Shown here one piece after another: positions 16,244-28,200 of a DNA stretch of 64,000 nt; positions within the stretch are counted from its first letter, which is position 1, and each line of letters begins with the position of its first letter. The translations under genes were made by a program, and so were the position numbers. The notes beneath the pieces were generated by a model that ran no database searches, had not been told where the DNA came from, and saw only the letters and a list, made by a program, of their open reading frames with translations. This DNA comes from Nelumbo lutea (taxonomy: Eukaryota; Streptophyta; Magnoliopsida; Proteales; Nelumbonaceae), in assembly GCA_022828595.1 (NCBI GenBank), contig JAKGHH010000003.1, forward strand, positions 19,964,934 to 20,028,933. Direction: 5' to 3'.

Positions 16244-19200
16244 ATGGTGACACTGGTGGTAGCTACTACCATCGATCCCGCCTCCATTGGCCCTGCCTCT
16301 GCGCTCTTAGCCATGCCCGGCTGGCACCCTGGTCCTTTCCTTCAGGTTTGCTCTCCAACCCCTTCACGCCCAAAAGAAAACTTTTGCATATATATTTTTT
16401 ACTTCTTAATTCACGTCTCTCTTCTATATATTATTTACAGCTAGCCAGTCACAACCTAAACTGAACACCCATTCGCACTTCTTCAAGAAATTACAACAAC
16501 TGTTTTTTCCCTCCCAATCCACAATTAAATCAAGTTGATAAAATTTCCCTCTATTCTGCTCTTTCTTGAACAGGTTATTGGTAGAAAATACTTGCATTTC
16601 TTATGATTCTAACAACTGGCACTTTAATTAATTAATTAAGATTAAGTGACACCTTTTGTTTTTAACCATTAAGTGTAAGTGATAATTCATCTTATGGCGG
16701 GTTCGTTAGGAATGATCAAAGGGCCATTGTTCACAAAATTTCTTTGATTAAATGGATTGGATTAGGATATACCAAGCTTCGTCAATGGAGAAGTGAGACT
16801 GTTAAAGCATGACAACAGCATTGTCGCAGAGGATCACCTTGATAAGCGTTGGGAGGAGGCCACCAATGAGGTTGTCGATGAGATCATATTTCTGAGCAAG
16901 CATACAGCTGTTTCAAATCGACCTGCCCTCACTGTTCATCCTATTGGTATCATTTTTACTTATCTTAATTTATAAAATGCTAGTGGAACAGTTTCCAGTT
17001 TGGTTTATTATAGTCTTATAATTTAATTCCGTTGTAGTTAAACGACAAAAGAATTTGAGGGTTTTCTTATTAATGTTAATGGTGTTCTTAGGGCTGTTAT
17101 TTTGTCCATTCCTTTTAGGTATACCACATTTAAGAGAAGATGATGTTCCTCCTCAAGGTGGAAAGCCTGGATGGGCTGCACCTCCTAGTCCTCGGATAGG
17201 GCCATGGTTGAGGCTTCTAAAGAAAATTGCTGAGTCTCATAATTTAATTCCTGAGTTTGAGGTATCTTTCTGCTCCTATTAATTGGTCTTTTACTAGGCA
17301 AGCCTCATCTGTTCCGAGGCTCATTTTGTTGGGTACACCTCATCAAAACCTAGGTGCACCACACCTGGCTTGTAGCTATGTTGATGAGCTAACCTTGAAT
17401 TTGATATCGAATAGATAGTTGTAGGTTGTACCGATTATGTTTATCGCTTAAACAGTTTTAGTGTATGTAGGACTTGAATACAAGGCTACAACCTTTGTGC
17501 TAATAGCATGATTCTATAAGATTATAACCAATTGAACTAAAAGGTTTTTTGAAATAGTTTATTTCTTTCATAAATTATCTTTTCATATTCTTGTATATTT
17601 CCTTTTGTCTTTCCCACAAGTGGCACCTTAATTCAGGAACATTCTTCACCTTGTGCCTTGCATCCCAAGCTCTAGTAACCCCTTGTGCTTCTAACTTATA
17701 AAATGTTGCTATTAATATTAGGGTTTTATGGTTTGGAGTTCGGGGGTTGAAGATATATATATATATATATATGCCACAATGACAGAATATACACTTCTTT
17801 TTTATTTGTGTGTGTATAGCCTTGTGCCCCAATACAAAGTTGGGTTTATAACTACTATGGACCAGAGTAGCAAATGTATGTTGTCCAAAGCATGGCTTAC
17901 CTGATATGTTGTAGAATTCCTCTCATATGGAGATACAGAATCAATGATAAAATTTTCTTGTATGATAATGTGGTGTGTGAAATTGGCTCACAAAATAAAT
18001 TACCCTTGTTTGGTTAATTTCATCACTTATTTGTTCTTAATAAGTAAATTGTGGGTTTTTTCTTTACTTTCCTCTCATGTAGGTCACTTTGGAGGGCACC
18101 CATCATGGCCCTGTGACCAATTCACCAACCATGTTTCTGGAGATTGGTAAATTTCTGCCCATTAACCCTATTAGCTCAATTAATTATTTGGTAACTATCA
18201 CTTCAATATTTGCATGATTAAGGGGGTGTTCTACAACATGTTTTTTCTTAGAAGAGGTAAAAGAAAGAAAAAAAGATCCATGTACAACCTGATCTATACA
18301 GTGGGAAAATACAAAAAACATTAGACCACTATCCCATTTGTGATTACAAAAAGGTTTGCATACTGAAGGAGAGAACTAAGGGGAACACTATCTCTGGATA
18401 GGTGTGCCAAATGACCAGGATAACAGTTTCCCAACTATTTTCTGCCATACTTCCTCCTCTTGACAGCCTTCGTTTCAAAAGAGCCTTGAGTTTCTTTCCT
18501 TCCATATCGACCAGAACACTGCTTCTGGGACCAATTGCCATAGAATTTTCCCTTTCTTACTCAGACCATGGGTCCACCAGCCTTTTACGATGTGAATGTT
18601 TTTCTTTTTATTTGTTTTTCAAATTGTCACATCAACAAAAAACAAAAAAAATGTTCTTGAACTGTGTTTTTGTTCGGCCAAATCCAAGGTACGCTAGTAA
18701 CCGACTCGAGGATGGGGAGGGAGTCGATGAGGACTGGGTAGCATTTTGTTTGGAGGAAGTCAAAAGTGATGAAGATTCTGAAGATAAGTCCAGCCTGGGC
18801 AGTGTTGGGGATGAATTTTCGTCTGAGGAAGAGCTTGAGGCAACTCTAAATCTGGAGTTGCTATTTACAGGAGAAGTAGAAGCTAAAAATCGAAGCAATA
18901 CTCTATCTCGGCCTGACAGAGAGACAGTCAACAGAGTGGAGCACAGTCAAACTCTTGGAGTTGGAAACCCACGCTCACATTCAGAAGGACCATTACCAAA
19001 TATTTCTGTTAACCAGGAGGTGTGTAAGCATTTTCCTATGACCTCTCAGCGGCAAGACGGGTACAATAGAGAGGGATAAACAAAAGGGTGAAAGAAGGAC
19101 TCACTATTTAACACAAGAGATGGGAAGGCACTCTTTTCAGAATCAAGCCAAGGAGATAGGCGAACCCCACTCTCCAAAACAGGGCACGATAGACCAAACT

Positions 19201-22200
19201 AATACCCCCTGCACTCCCCTTCCAAACCAGTAAACTCCAAGTAACCATGTCCTTTCAGGTTTTGCTACTAATGAGTGTTCTATGTATGTTGTGCCAAATT
19301 CAGGTCCCATTCTAGAGATTGTAGCCTGTGTTGAAGAAGAAGAGGGAAGAGAGAGTAGTGAAGTTAGGGAGAGGAAGGAGAGTGGGGAGGGGATGCAGGA
19401 GGAAGCAAAGAGAAATAAAAGAATTTGGGAGATTCTGGAGAGGTTGTTGGATGAAATTGAGGAGAATTATTTACAGAAGGAAGGGGCAGAAGGGATAAAC
19501 ACTGAAAAAGCTAGGGAGGATGAAGGAAGTTTGGGGAGAAAAAGGCATGGAGTGAATAAGAAACCCGACAAAGGAGAACTGAGTAGTGAAGACTCTGTGG
19601 CAGCATTTGTAGGGAAGCTTGGCTGTAAATTGAAAGATCCGAATGATTGTTTTTGATAAATAACAAAAACCATTATTAATAGGTATTAGTAGAGAAGGAT
19701 ACAAGAGGAGGGGTAAAAACTCTTAACCCTCCCAATAAGTACAATTCAGTTTACAATAATGCCCTGAAAAAATTGACTCTTCCCACCCCCTTGTTTGGCC
19801 AATGAATCTGCCAAGGAATTAGCACCAGTGTTTTAAAAGGTGTGGGAGGCGTATGCCTGGAGGCACACCTCCCAGGTCAGGTGCTCCCAAAACACCCTGA
19901 GGCATATGACAGAGGCGCTGACACCTCTGAGGCGTATGACAGAGGCGCTGACACCTCTGAGGCGTACGCCTCAGGTGCAAGAGGCATATGCCTCTTGCGC
20001 TTTTTTCATGAGGCGTGCTAGAGGCATACACCTCATGCACCTCATGCACATCTTATATAAAAAGACAGAAAAAAAAAAGAAAAAAGAAAAAAAGGAAAGG
20101 AAAGGAAAGGAAAAGAAAGGGAAGGGAAAGAAAAAGAAAGAGAGAAATAAAAAGAGAAAAGGAAAGAAAAGAAAAGGAAAGGGAAGTGAAGAAAAGATAA
20201 GGGGAAAGAAAGTGGTTTGCCCCCTGCCCCTTCGGCTGGGGGGCTTTGCACCCCAGACCCCCCCCCCCCCCCCCGCTTCGCTCACTCGCCTCTGCTTCGA
20301 CAAGACCCCCCATTTCAACTAATTTTATGCATCTTTATTCTTCTTAATATAAAAGATTTTTATTAAAAATAAACAAAAAATGAGATCCCCCCTCTTAAGG
20401 AGGCTTACACCTCTTGCATTCTGAATAGACATGTTCATGGGCCGGGTAGCACGACGGCCCGCACCCCGGTCTGGCTTGGTCATGTAATTAGGCCCGTGGG
20501 CCTGACCTCGGGCCTAACACAGTAAGCCCGACTGTGTTTTGGGCTGGGCTCGGTATTTGTCAAAAAAACCCGACCCGACCCGACTCAGTATTATATATTT
20601 TATAAAATATATAATATGTATTTTATATATTATATAAAATATATAAATAATATAATATTTATTAATATATATATTTTTATTCTTTTCTTTATAATTTCAA
20701 TCTCTCTCTCTATTCATCCGCTTCAGCAGTAATAATAGTAATAGTATAGGCTAAATTTTGGGCTCGGGCCCAGGCTCGGGCTTCGGGCTTTTTATGAGAG
20801 CCGGGCTCGGACCTTAGAAAAATCTGTTAATACAGAGTAAAAACCCGGCCCAAGCCCGGCCCGGCCCATGAACAGGTCTAGTTCTGAACTACGCCTCACG
20901 CCTCGCGTCACACCTTCGCGTTTTAAAACCTTGATTAGCACTCGTCTTAGTCCATTGAACTTGACTTCCAGGTTTTGAATGATCTGTCTAACTTTCTTTT
21001 TCTCATTTAGAAACTTCCACAAACTAGAATCGTCCTTCATCAACCAATTGATAGCCAACTTAGAATCACCTTCCACCATCAGTTTTCTGATATTTAACTC
21101 TTGGGCTCTTTTTAACCCTTCCAAAACAGCCAATATTTCAGCTCTAAGAGAATTCTCCCATCCAATAGAACCAGAATACAAAGCAATAATTCGACCTTCT
21201 CCATCCCTGAAAACTCCCCCTATACCCGACGGACCTGGATTTCCTTTGCTATTATCATCAAGATTTAGTTTAGTGAACCCTGAAGCTGGAGGAGACCAAA
21301 CTGGGTTAGCTGAAATCTTCCTTGGAGCTGACCAAGCCACTTCTTTCCACTTCCTGACGATGTCTCCTTCTGAATAGTTTTCAAAGAGCTGCAAAGTCTT
21401 AGCCCAATGGACCACCCTTATAGAGATTAATTCAATGATGACACCCTTATTTCTTTCTTTCCCATGAAAGGTCCTTTGATTCATTTCCTCCCAGACTGTC
21501 CAACATACAGCTGCTCTTACACATCTCCACAGAATTTTCCCTCTCTTCTATTAGCCCCCTAACAGAAGTAGAATGGAATAGGCTTTGTACATTTGGGGGG
21601 GGGGGGTCCACCTGCAACCAAAAAGAGAGAAAAACCAACACCAGATCTCTGAAACAAATGGGCAGGAAACCAGTAAATGATGACAAGACTCACCATTCTT
21701 CTTACAAAGGATTCACCAGTGCGGGGATAAACACCAATTTGGCCTTTTTCTTTGAAGTAAGTCTAAATGTAGTAGAAAAGGTGAAAGGAAGTAAAGGTAA
21801 AAAAGAGGAAGCTGAGTGAGGTTGAAAGACTAATGAGGGATGTGGAAGGAGTTAAAAGTTTTGATATTAAAGGGGAGAAAAGGAAAGGAAACAAGTAAAG
21901 TCAATAGAGGTTAGGGGTAAATAAGTAGAGAAAATGAAAATAATCAGCTAGAATGTTAGGGGTCTGGGAAGTGCTAGAAAAAGAGCAGTCGTTAAAGAGG
22001 CAATCAAGAAGATAAATCCGGATGTGGTAGTGTTGCAGGAGACCAAGAGGGCAGACTTTGATATCAGGTGGGCAAGGAACATTTGGAGAGTCGGGGGAAT
22101 CAGTTGGGCTACGGCTTCTTCCTAGGGGGCAGCAGGGGGTATGGTGACAATGTGGAAGAATGATGTCCTCATAGGGTTGGAGGAATTGATAGGACAATTT

Positions 22201-25200
22201 ACAGTTTCAGTTAAGTTTAAGCAAGTGGAGGATGGATTTGAGTGGGTTTTAACAAATGTGTATGGCCCAAATGGTTATAGAGAGAAGGGGGAACTATGGG
22301 AAGAATTGGGTGATATTAGGGGACTGTGGGAGGGACCTTGGTGTATAGGAGGGGATTTTAATGTAATCAGATTCTTGGAAGAGAGAAATAATCCTAGGTA
22401 GAGGGTGACCACTAGCATGAGGAAATTTAACCAGTTTGTGGATGCCTTTGAGATTAAAGAGATCCCATTGTCACATAGCAGATTTACATGGTCCAACCTC
22501 CAAATGAATCCTATTTGCTCTAAGCTGGATAGATTTCTTTTCTCAAATGATTGGGAAGAGCATTGGGGAAGCTTGACATCTAGGGCCCTTCCGAGGGTGA
22601 CCTCTAATCATTGGCCTATTGTGATCTGTAAGGAAGAATTAAGAAATGCAGGGCCTGCTCCATTTAGGTTTGAAAACATGTGGCTAGGTCACCCGAGGTT
22701 TATTAGGAAAGTCAAAGAATGGTGGGTCGAGAGCAATCCTGCAGTTGAGTGGAGTGGAATGAGATTCCACAAGAAGCTCCAATATTTGAAAAATAGAATT
22801 AAGGATGGGAACATCCTAGAATTTGGGAGGCTGGAGGAAAGGAAACAATTTGTGACTACACAAATTGAAGAGCTGGACTTGAAGGAAGAGAGGGGATGTC
22901 TTACAGAAGAGGATAAGGAGCTTAGATGGAGATTGCAGAAATAGTTAAAGGATTATCTATTCAAGGAGGAAATAAGCTGGAAAAAATCAAGATGTAAGTG
23001 GTTGAAAGAGGGAGATAGGAATACAAAATTTTTTCATGTCGTGGCAAATGGAAGAAGGAGAAAGAGCTTCATCTTAAGTCTGGAAATTGAAGGAGTAACA
23101 TTATCTAATCAAAATGAGATTGCATGAACTTTTGTTGAACATTTTAGATCTATCTTTAGAAGACCCATAAATAATAGAGTGTGGATTGAGGGACTAGTTG
23201 GGCCATCCTTCAGCTTAGAGGATAGGGAGTGGTTGGAGAGGAGATTTGACTTGGAAGAGGTGAAGGAGGTAGTTTTCTCTATGGATAGGTTAAAGGCACC
23301 AGGCCCAGATGGCTTTACAATGGCTTTTTATTAGGATTGCTAGGAGATACTGAAAGAGGATTTATTGATGGTGTTTGATGAATTCTATAACAGAGGAGTG
23401 ATCAACCCAAGCTTGAACTCCACTTTCATAGCCTTGGTTCCCAAGAGAAAAGACGCAAACCACCTGAGGGGCTTTAGACCAATCAGTCTTGTAAATGGTT
23501 TATACAAAATCATAGCAAAGGTGTTGTCTCCAAGGATTAGGAAGGTGCTCCCTACCATTGTAGCAAATAATCTAGGAGCTTTTGTAAGGGGAAGGAAAAT
23601 AACATATCAAATTCTTATAGTAAATGAAAGTGTGGAGGATTTCAAGAGATCAAAGAAAAAGGGGGTGGTTTGCAAATTGTATCTGGAAAAGGCTTATGAT
23701 CTAGTTCATTGGTCCTTCCTATTGGAGGTGATGATTAACTTTGGGTTTGGAGATAGATGGTGCAGTTGGGTGATGGGTTGTATTCGGACTTGTCATTACT
23801 CTATTTTGGTGAATGGGACAGTGGAGGATTTTTTTTTCCGGCATTGAGAGGAATCAAACAAGGAGACCCTCTTTCTCCTTTTCTATTTACCCTGGTTACA
23901 GAAGTGTTGGGGAGGCTAATCTCTAGAGCAGATTCTAGGAATCTAATTAGGGGGTGGAGAGTTAGGAGGGAGAATGTACCACTTACTCACCTGTAGTTTG
24001 TAGATGATACAATTATGTTTTGTGAAGGTGGAGATATTGATTGGATTAGGAATTTGAAACTCACTATACAACTTTTTTAGCAAATGTCAAATCTTATAGT
24101 GAATTTCGAGAAAAGTTGTATAGTGGGGGTTAATTTGGGGGAAGGGGAGATACTAGAGTGTGCTGATATTTCGGAGTGTACAATGTCCAACTAGCCCTTA
24201 AATTACCTTGGCACCTTTGGGAGATAATCCATAGAAAGGGGGCTTTTGGACCCCAGTAGTGGAGAGATTTCAAAAGAGAGTTGCCTCGTGGAAGAAAAAT
24301 TATCTTTCTCTTGGAGAGATAATTACCCTAATAAGGTCTACTTTAGCTAACTTGCTTGTTTACTTGTGCATCTTTCTTTAGAGCCATAACACAACCTACT
24401 GTTCCTATTGGCTTGTCTTTCCTTGTTAAAGATGTGTGGTGTAAACCTATTCCTCTGAAGGAGGGAAGTTTCTGTTGGGAGGCTTTTCTGGAAAGAGTTA
24501 ATACAGGAGATTTGCTTCAAAGAAAAAGACCCAATAGATGTTTGTCTCCTCATTGGTGTGTCCTCTGCAAAGCTGCTGGTGAATCTGGGTTTCACTTACT
24601 AATTTCTTGTCAATTTGCAAATTTTATTTGGGAATGGTTTACCTCTTTGTTTGGGTGCAGGTGGAACTCTCCAACAAATGTGCAAAGCTTGTTTAATTCC
24701 TGTCCTCCTAACCAGCCAACAAAAAGGGCAAAAGACCCAATAGATGTTTGTCTCCTCATTGGTGTGCCCTCTGCAAAGCTGCTGGTGAATCTGGGTTTCA
24801 CTTACTAATTTCTTGTCAATTTGCAAATTTTATTTGGGAATGGTTTACCTCTTTGTTTGGGTGCAGGTGGAACTCTCCAACAAATGTGCAAAGCTTGTTT
24901 AATTCCTGTCCTCCTAACCAGCCAACAAAAAGGGCAAAGATAATGTGGAGATGTGTTGGTCTATCTGGGAAGAAAGGAACTTAAGGATCTTCTCAGAGAA
25001 GGAGAGAACTGTGGAAGCAGTGATAGAAGTGATTCATGTAAGGGTAACTCATTGGCTGAAGACTTTGGACCTATTTGCAGAAATTTCAGTAGATGATCTG
25101 CTTAGGAATTGGAAGGAGATTGCAGATTCAGTTTCAGTTAGGAAGGTTTCAAGCTCTTACTGGATGCCCCCCCCCCCCCTCTTGGTTTTGCCAAACTGAA

Positions 25201-28200
25201 TTTTGACGGCAGCAACATGGGCAATCCAGGGCCCTCCAGTATTGGGGGAGTCATGAGGGATGAAAAGGGGAATGTGATAGCCATGTTTTCTGGGCCAATT
25301 GGAATAGGAAACTCTTTGAAGGCTGAGATTTTAGCAGCTTTGGAAGGGATTCAAAGGGCTAGGGACTTGCACATAAACAGGCTGATCATACTTCATAGAA
25401 GGAGACTCTGAGACTGTAATCAACTGGTTAAAAGAAGACAACTCAAGATATGGAGCTACAGCAATGAAAAGAGGAAATTTAAATGGTTGACCAAAGATAT
25501 GGAAGTTCAATGCACATGGATAAAGAGAAGTGCAAATTCTTTTGTAGATGGCTTAGCTAGACAAGGGGTGGATAGGAGCTCTGTTTTTTGGGCTCAGCTG
25601 TAATTGTTTTTGTTTTTTGGGTGTCTAGTGACAGTTTTGGGGAGTTAAGCTATTTTAGCTCCGTTTCTATGTATTTTCAATCTTTAACCAATTAATGAAA
25701 TCTCTGTTATTGATTAAAAAAAGAAATTATATAATTTATGGAACATGATATTGAATAGCTAGATGAAAGCATTTCTTTAAAATAAAAAATCAAGAATATG
25801 TTTTTTGGTTATAGCTTTGAAAACAACAGAAAAAAACACATATATAACCAAGAACATGTTTTCTGCAATTTTGTTTTAAGAACCAATTTGTTTTTAAACC
25901 AGCTCTTTCTTTTGGAATTTGCAACAAGAAAAACAATTCACACAGGAGAACAACCCCCAAGTCTTTTTGTTTCTTTTTCTTTTTTTTTTTTGATAGGAAA
26001 CGGTAACTTTCATTAGATAAAACCATAAGAAACAACTGTCACCTTCCAAAGTAAAAGGTGACCCCTGAATAACAAAAATCTTACAACACTGCACACAACA
26101 AAAACTCCAGATTCACCCCTTGTTTTGCTAGGTTGTCAGCTAAAGCATTTGCTGGCCTCCTAGACCAATACACTTTTGCATCCAGCTCCCTTGTGAGGCT
26201 CAATAATTCCCTTGGCTGTTGTCTAAGGGACCATGTTCCCAAGTCTTTTTGTTTCTTCATTTGATAGATGATAAATTATCTCCAGGAATTTGCATATTTT
26301 TGGCTTGTAGCATTAATGGGCATGATTATAATGGGTCCAAAGCAATCCTATAATGTCTTTCTTGGAAGTTCATCTTGATATTCTTGTACATCTTGTTATT
26401 CATTAACATGGTTTTATATCTTGGAAATTTATGCTAGTCAAATAATTTTAGTGTTATATCTATGGGTTATTTACTAGTTATGCTTTCAGAGTTCTACTAA
26501 TTTGTTTGTGGAGTACCCCTTTTTGGGGTGTGCTTACTTCAAGTGTTGGGTAGGTGCAGAGGGTATTATTTATTTATTTATTTATCTGATCAATAACACA
26601 ATTCATTATATAATATCAATAAAAATTACAAAGAGGAAGACAAACTTTCTTTTCTTCCAAATACAGTTTGAGCCCCATGAACGGAAAAAAGAGAAAGAGA
26701 AAGGGAAAAGAAAAATAAAATTACAATTATGCCCAAAACATTGACTCCCTCCCCACCCGCTAACCCATCAGCAAAAGAATTAGCTGATCTTTTTACCCAA
26801 ATGATTTTAACTTCCATTCCTCAAACCAGCCATCTAAATTTCCTCCTTACATTACTGTAATGCCATAAACCACTATTGTCTTTATTCATCCATCCTACCA
26901 CCACCTCCAAATCCCCCTCAATTATGAGTTTGTTGATATTCATCTCCCTAGCTTTCTGTATTCTTTCCATAACTACATGGATCTTGGCTCTAAGAGAGTC
27001 ACTCCAATTGGGCCTGAAAACATGGCTAAAATAACCCCATTCTCATCCCTGAAAACACCCCCAATCCCTGATTGTCTAGGATTCCCTCTGCAACTCCCAT
27101 CAAGGTTTAGTTTTATGAAACTTGCAGGTGGTGGGTGGGGGGGGGGGGTCCAAGACACACTCATCACTGTTTTGGTCTGGGAACAATTAGCAATCTGATG
27201 AGTTACCGCTCACCTTGGAAGCCCCTTCGAGGGTAGCTTAACCTCCTAAAACAGAAGATGGGGGCAAGAGAGGGGAAAGGTAGGAAGAAAATGACTTAGA
27301 GAGAGATGGAAGGGATATTCATTCACGCCACTTATTACATGATTAGGGCCTTATATAGCTGGCCTACATGTATGCAATCATGGAGAGAGTATCTTTTGGT
27401 GTCAATGTAACTAACTCTATGAGGCTTTGAGTGTAACTAACTCCAGGAGGCTTTGTCATGTGTCACGCTAGCCTCTCTGTCTTCTAGTGAAATGTTGTTC
27501 GGTGGTGGCCTGCTCCACTCCTATAGTTGGGTTCGGAGGGAGTGTTTGGGTCCCAACAATTTCTCCCCCCTTAGCATTGACCTTGCCCTCAAGGTCTAGG
27601 TTTGGAAACCTCTCGTTCAGCCTCAAATAAGGTTCCCAAGTGGCATCATCTGGAGGAAGCCCAACCCATTCTACCTTGGCTTCTGGCACAACTTGACCAC
27701 TCGTCGAACCCAACGGAAATCCGCAATTCTGATAGGCTCTGTGTCAATGTCCTCTTCTTCAGTGAATTGGGGTAAGTTCGGTGAGACAGGTGTATGATTT
27801 CCCACCGCCTTTTTAAGAAGTGAGATGTGAAACACTGGATGAAGCTTTGAGGTTGCAGGGAGGTCCAATTGATAAGCAACAAGGCCCACTCTCTCCAGAA
27901 CCTTATAAGGCCCATAATACCTGGGTGTTAGCTTGTGCCAAGCCCGTCTTACTACCGAGATTTGGCGGTAAGGTTGGAGCTTAAGGTAAACGAAGTCACC
28001 CATCTGATATTCTAATGGGCGGTGGTGAGTGTCATAGCGGGCCTTCATTCGCTGTTGGGCTTTTGTCAAGTTGGACTTAAGTAATCTAAGAATCTCGTCT
28101 CTCACAAGTAGACGGGTATCTACTTCTGCCACCTTGGATGACCCATATTCATAAGGTAATATGGGAGGAGGTTCTCTACCATTTAGAGCTTTGAAGGGTG

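Larger units (their letters stand above)
19826..20933. mobile_element. hAT-type MITE nested in LINE B (CAGTGTTTTAAAA ends)
   Basis: Ends CAGTGTTTTAAAAGGTGTG and CACCTTCGCGTTTTAAAAC are inverted, and a perfect 8-bp duplication ATTAGCAC flanks it (19818-19825 and 20934-20941). It lies in the LINE RNase H reading frame: deleting the element and one duplication joins the minus-strand frame as [17 protein letters not shown], which matches the intact LINE E sequence. The interior has GAGGCGTATGCCTC-type short repeats, a purine-rich tract, a run of 17 C, and a second nested MITE. Confidence 0.93.
19657..21722 (-). mobile_element. L1-like LINE B, 5'-truncated, antisense, inserted in LINE A
   Basis: On the minus strand: a zf-RVT fragment at about 21560-21722, linker, then an RNase H domain from about 21300 to 19780 ([44 protein letters not shown]), interrupted by a MITE at 19826-20933. 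The 3' end near 19660-19700 matches the 3' end of LINE E in intron 8 (CCCTCC, then GTTATTTATCAAAA), so they are one subfamily. LINE A's ORF1 ends abruptly at its left edge. Target duplications were not resolved. Confidence 0.8.
18650..25722 (+). mobile_element. L1-like LINE A, sense orientation, GEK1 intron 4 (defective)
   Basis: An ORF1 remnant (18650-19656, very acidic) is split by LINE B. ORF2 follows: endonuclease from about 21941 ([27 protein letters not shown]), reverse transcriptase from about 22970 ([41 protein letters not shown]), zf-RVT at 24356-24930 and RNase H at about 25190-25602 ending before an A-rich tail at 25716. At least eight in-frame stops or frameshifts make it dead. 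The first RT catalytic block reads KLYLEKAYD where family members have D in place of the first Y. A 206-bp tandem duplication lies inside zf-RVT. Confidence 0.88.

Noticed and set aside
18402..19079. A 225-codon frame with a strongly acidic middle, possible host gene
   Set aside because: It lies between LINE fragments inside GEK1 intron 4 and continues into LINE A; most likely ORF1 remains, not a host gene.
19971..20322. Overlapping lysine-rich and phenylalanine-rich frames on both strands
   Set aside because: Produced by the purine-rich tract and poly-C run inside a MITE; no domain and no stop-free frame beyond it.
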